A stretch of DNA of 52,032 nt from UBA1731 sp964567665 (GTDB taxonomy: Bacteria; Verrucomicrobiota; Kiritimatiellia; RFP12; UBA1067): positions 1-52,032 of the forward strand of contig CAZMNN010000016.1 of the NCBI GenBank assembly GCA_964567665.1, given 5' to 3'. Positions 51,376-52,032 of this stretch are shown here, in pieces (the stretch's first letter is position 1; every line of letters begins with the position of its first letter). The position numbers and the translations under genes were made by a program. The notes below the pieces were generated by a model. That model saw only the letters and a program-made list of their open reading frames with translations. It was not told the origin of the DNA and made no database searches.

Positions 51376-51405
51376 TGTACATGTACACTGTTATGTACAT
51401 GTACA
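51376..51405. promoter_or_regulatory. Tandem TGTACATGTACA palindromes, probable operator pair
   Basis: The 12-bp perfect palindrome TGTACATGTACA occurs at 51376-51387 and 51394-51405, 18 bp centre to centre. The core resembles operators of GntR/AraR-type regulators (TTGTAC-GTACAA class). It lies about 165 bp upstream of the heparinase promoter and 34 bp beyond the stop of the small membrane protein gene. No regulator gene is adjacent. Confidence 0.6.
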
Positions 51406-51438
51406 TTGCAACCAGAACACCACCTTATCGGTGAGATT

Positions 51439-51474
51439 TCAAAAACTTTTCGGATTGAAAAGTGTTTGGGATTC
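51439..51474 (-). repeat. Copy 1 of a short dispersed repeat forming a C-terminal tail
   Basis: Aligns without gaps to 51893-51928 with 29 of 36 positions identical. It encodes SQTLFNPKSF and a stop in the small membrane protein. Confidence 0.65.
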
Positions 51475-51816
51475 CTCGGGATCGCCGACCTCCTCGGGGC
51501 ATATCGTCCATATGTGGAGCGACCAGTACAGCCAGTTGAGCGCAATCACCCACAGGCATATCTTGCAGAGCAGGCTCCCAAGCCCGCCCTCGACGGTCTT
51601 GGCCAGGCACCACATCAGGAACGCGAAAGCCCCTCCGTTGAAGAGGGTCAGCGCGACCCAGTACTTGAGCTTCATGCCCTTCAGCCACCGGCGCAGCTCC
51701 TCGTCCGCTTCCTTCACCTCCACCTCCTCCGCCTTGAGCGGTATGGCGTTGGCAATCGCGCAGTCGGCCTCGCCGTCCACAATCTCAGATTCGCATCTTT
51801 CCGTGTCCGTTTCCAT
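51439..51816 (-). CDS. Small two-helix membrane protein, unknown
   Basis: A 125-residue protein with an acidic N-terminal segment of about 48 residues, two hydrophobic helices (about 52-72 and 80-104) and a short C-terminal tail ending SQTLFNPKSF. No family is recognised. The ATG at 51816 has a good Shine-Dalgarno (AAAGGAGA) and a TATAAT box 44 bp upstream. The last 11 codons and stop match a repeat found again upstream of the gene (51893-51928), so the tail may have been acquired from a dispersed element. Confidence 0.65.
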   Translation of the reverse strand: METDTERCESEIVDGEADCAIANAIPLKAEEVEVKEADEELRRWLKGMKLKYWVALTLFNGGAFAFLMWCLAKTVEGGLGSLLCKICLWVIALNWLYWSLHIWTICPEEVGDPEESQTLFNPKSF

Positions 51817-51860
51817 GTCGTTCTCTCCTTTTCAGTTGACGTCCGTCTCCAGCGACACCC

Positions 51861-51866
51861 ATTATA
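51861..51866 (-). promoter_or_regulatory. -10 promoter TATAAT of the small membrane protein gene
   Basis: Perfect TATAAT on the minus strand, preceded by CGG instead of TGn, 44 bp before the ATG at 51816. Confidence 0.55.
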
Positions 51867-51892
51867 CCGAAAGCCCCTGCGGATTTCAAGTC

Positions 51893-51928
51893 TCAAAAGC
51901 CTTTCGGCTAAAAAAGTGGTTGGGATCC
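51893..51928 (-). repeat. Copy 2 of the dispersed tail repeat, next to a G10 tract
   Basis: Reads SQPLF, stop, PKGF, stop in the same frame as copy 1. It directly adjoins a run of ten G (51929-51938). Upstream on the minus strand, in the same frame, the sequence reads AGSIPPPG, so this looks like the 3' end of another, degenerate ORF. Confidence 0.6.
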
Positions 51929-51938
51929 GGGGGGGGGG

Positions 51939-52032
51939 ATACTCCCGGCACGGGCTTCAAGAGAAGAAGGTCTCAAACGAGCAGATGGCGGCGGGCAGGC
52001 GGCTCGGACGGCTCGGAGGGACGGCGGGGGAC
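51939..52032. other. Right-hand edge, no gene seen
   Basis: GC-rich sequence with short GGCTCGGA-type reiterations at the right edge. No supported gene; it probably holds the degenerate 3' end of a gene lying beyond the window on the minus strand. Confidence 0.35.

Larger units (their letters stand above)
51134..51438. other. 305-bp intergenic region with promoter and operator-like repeats
   Basis: Holds the heparinase ribosome-binding site and A-tract promoter (51144-51210) and two tandem TGTACATGTACA palindromes (51376-51405). In between, GGCACAC and GTGTGC form an imperfect inverted repeat around 51273-51302 without a T-run. I see no gene. Confidence 0.6.

Noticed and set aside
1..52032. 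tRNA, rRNA, riboswitch, CRISPR array or intact insertion sequence
   Set aside because: I looked on both strands for T-loop consensus, regular repeat-spacer patterns and transposase motifs and found none I could support; a covariance-model scan would be needed to exclude divergent RNAs.

Overview
The window reads as a chromosomal segment of a GC-rich (roughly 55-60%), densely packed Gram-negative bacterium. The gene repertoire fits the Verrucomicrobiota/Kiritimatiellota-Lentisphaerota side of the PVC group: a DUF2723 membrane protein with a TPR tail, an Agl23-type glycosyltransferase, secreted SUMF1-like and heparinase II/III proteins, a GH20-like enzyme, a FAD-dependent oxidoreductase of the PF12831 type, a very large glycine-rich beta-strand protein, LL-diaminopimelate aminotransferase and LpxI (so an outer membrane with lipid A). 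The phylum is inferred from gene content; there is no rRNA or marker tree here. I see no tRNA, rRNA, CRISPR array or intact insertion sequence. Layout from left to right. 1-75: the first 25 codons of an AAA-ATPase-like gene running off the left edge. 0.3-5.8 kb (minus): a serine hydrolase lipoprotein and a HAD phosphatase, then an apparent four-gene operon argA-like, larA-like, peptidyl-prolyl isomerase, malic enzyme. 6.0-13.9 kb (minus): a five-gene operon of mostly exported proteins, namely an unknown secreted protein, a SUMF1-like protein, two members of an unrecognised barrel-like family (one fused to a GH20-like domain), and a FAD oxidoreductase. 14.1-19.3 kb (plus): two membrane glycosyltransferases. 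19.4-21.5 kb (plus): a short glutamate synthase behind a textbook sigma-54 promoter. 21.5-29.1 kb: housekeeping genes fmt, dapL, glgB, gltX, a PflX-like radical SAM protein and yebC. 29.2-31.0 kb (minus): a two-component system. 31.2-33.6 kb (plus): a lower-GC two-gene cassette of secreted proteins bordered by a direct repeat of about 48 bp. 33.7-42.1 kb (minus): tetrapyrrole, queuosine, purine, lipid A and biotin genes (hemL, a SirC-HemA fusion, queF, an MBL hydrolase, purE, purD, lpxI, birA, rsmE). 42.2-51.1 kb (minus): a second exported operon with heparinase II/III-like lyase, M14 carboxypeptidase-like lipoprotein, a 1298-residue beta-strand protein and a sialate O-acetylesterase. 51.4-51.8 kb (minus): a small membrane protein. 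How it works together: the two exported operons look like machinery for breaking down complex acetylated or amino-sugar-rich glycans outside the cytoplasm. They share a distinctive promoter (TTGA10 followed by an 18-bp spacer and a TAT-type -10 box), which suggests co-regulation. The remaining genes are mainly biosynthetic. The most general regulatory signal is a near-perfect extended -10 box (TGnTATAAT) in front of most transcription units. Its distance to the start codon falls into two groups: 7-10 bp with no ribosome-binding site (apparently leaderless mRNAs), or 27 bp and more, usually with a Shine-Dalgarno sequence. The best candidates for something undescribed are the twin barrel family at 7.5-11.9 kb and the shared A-tract promoter of the two glycan operons.
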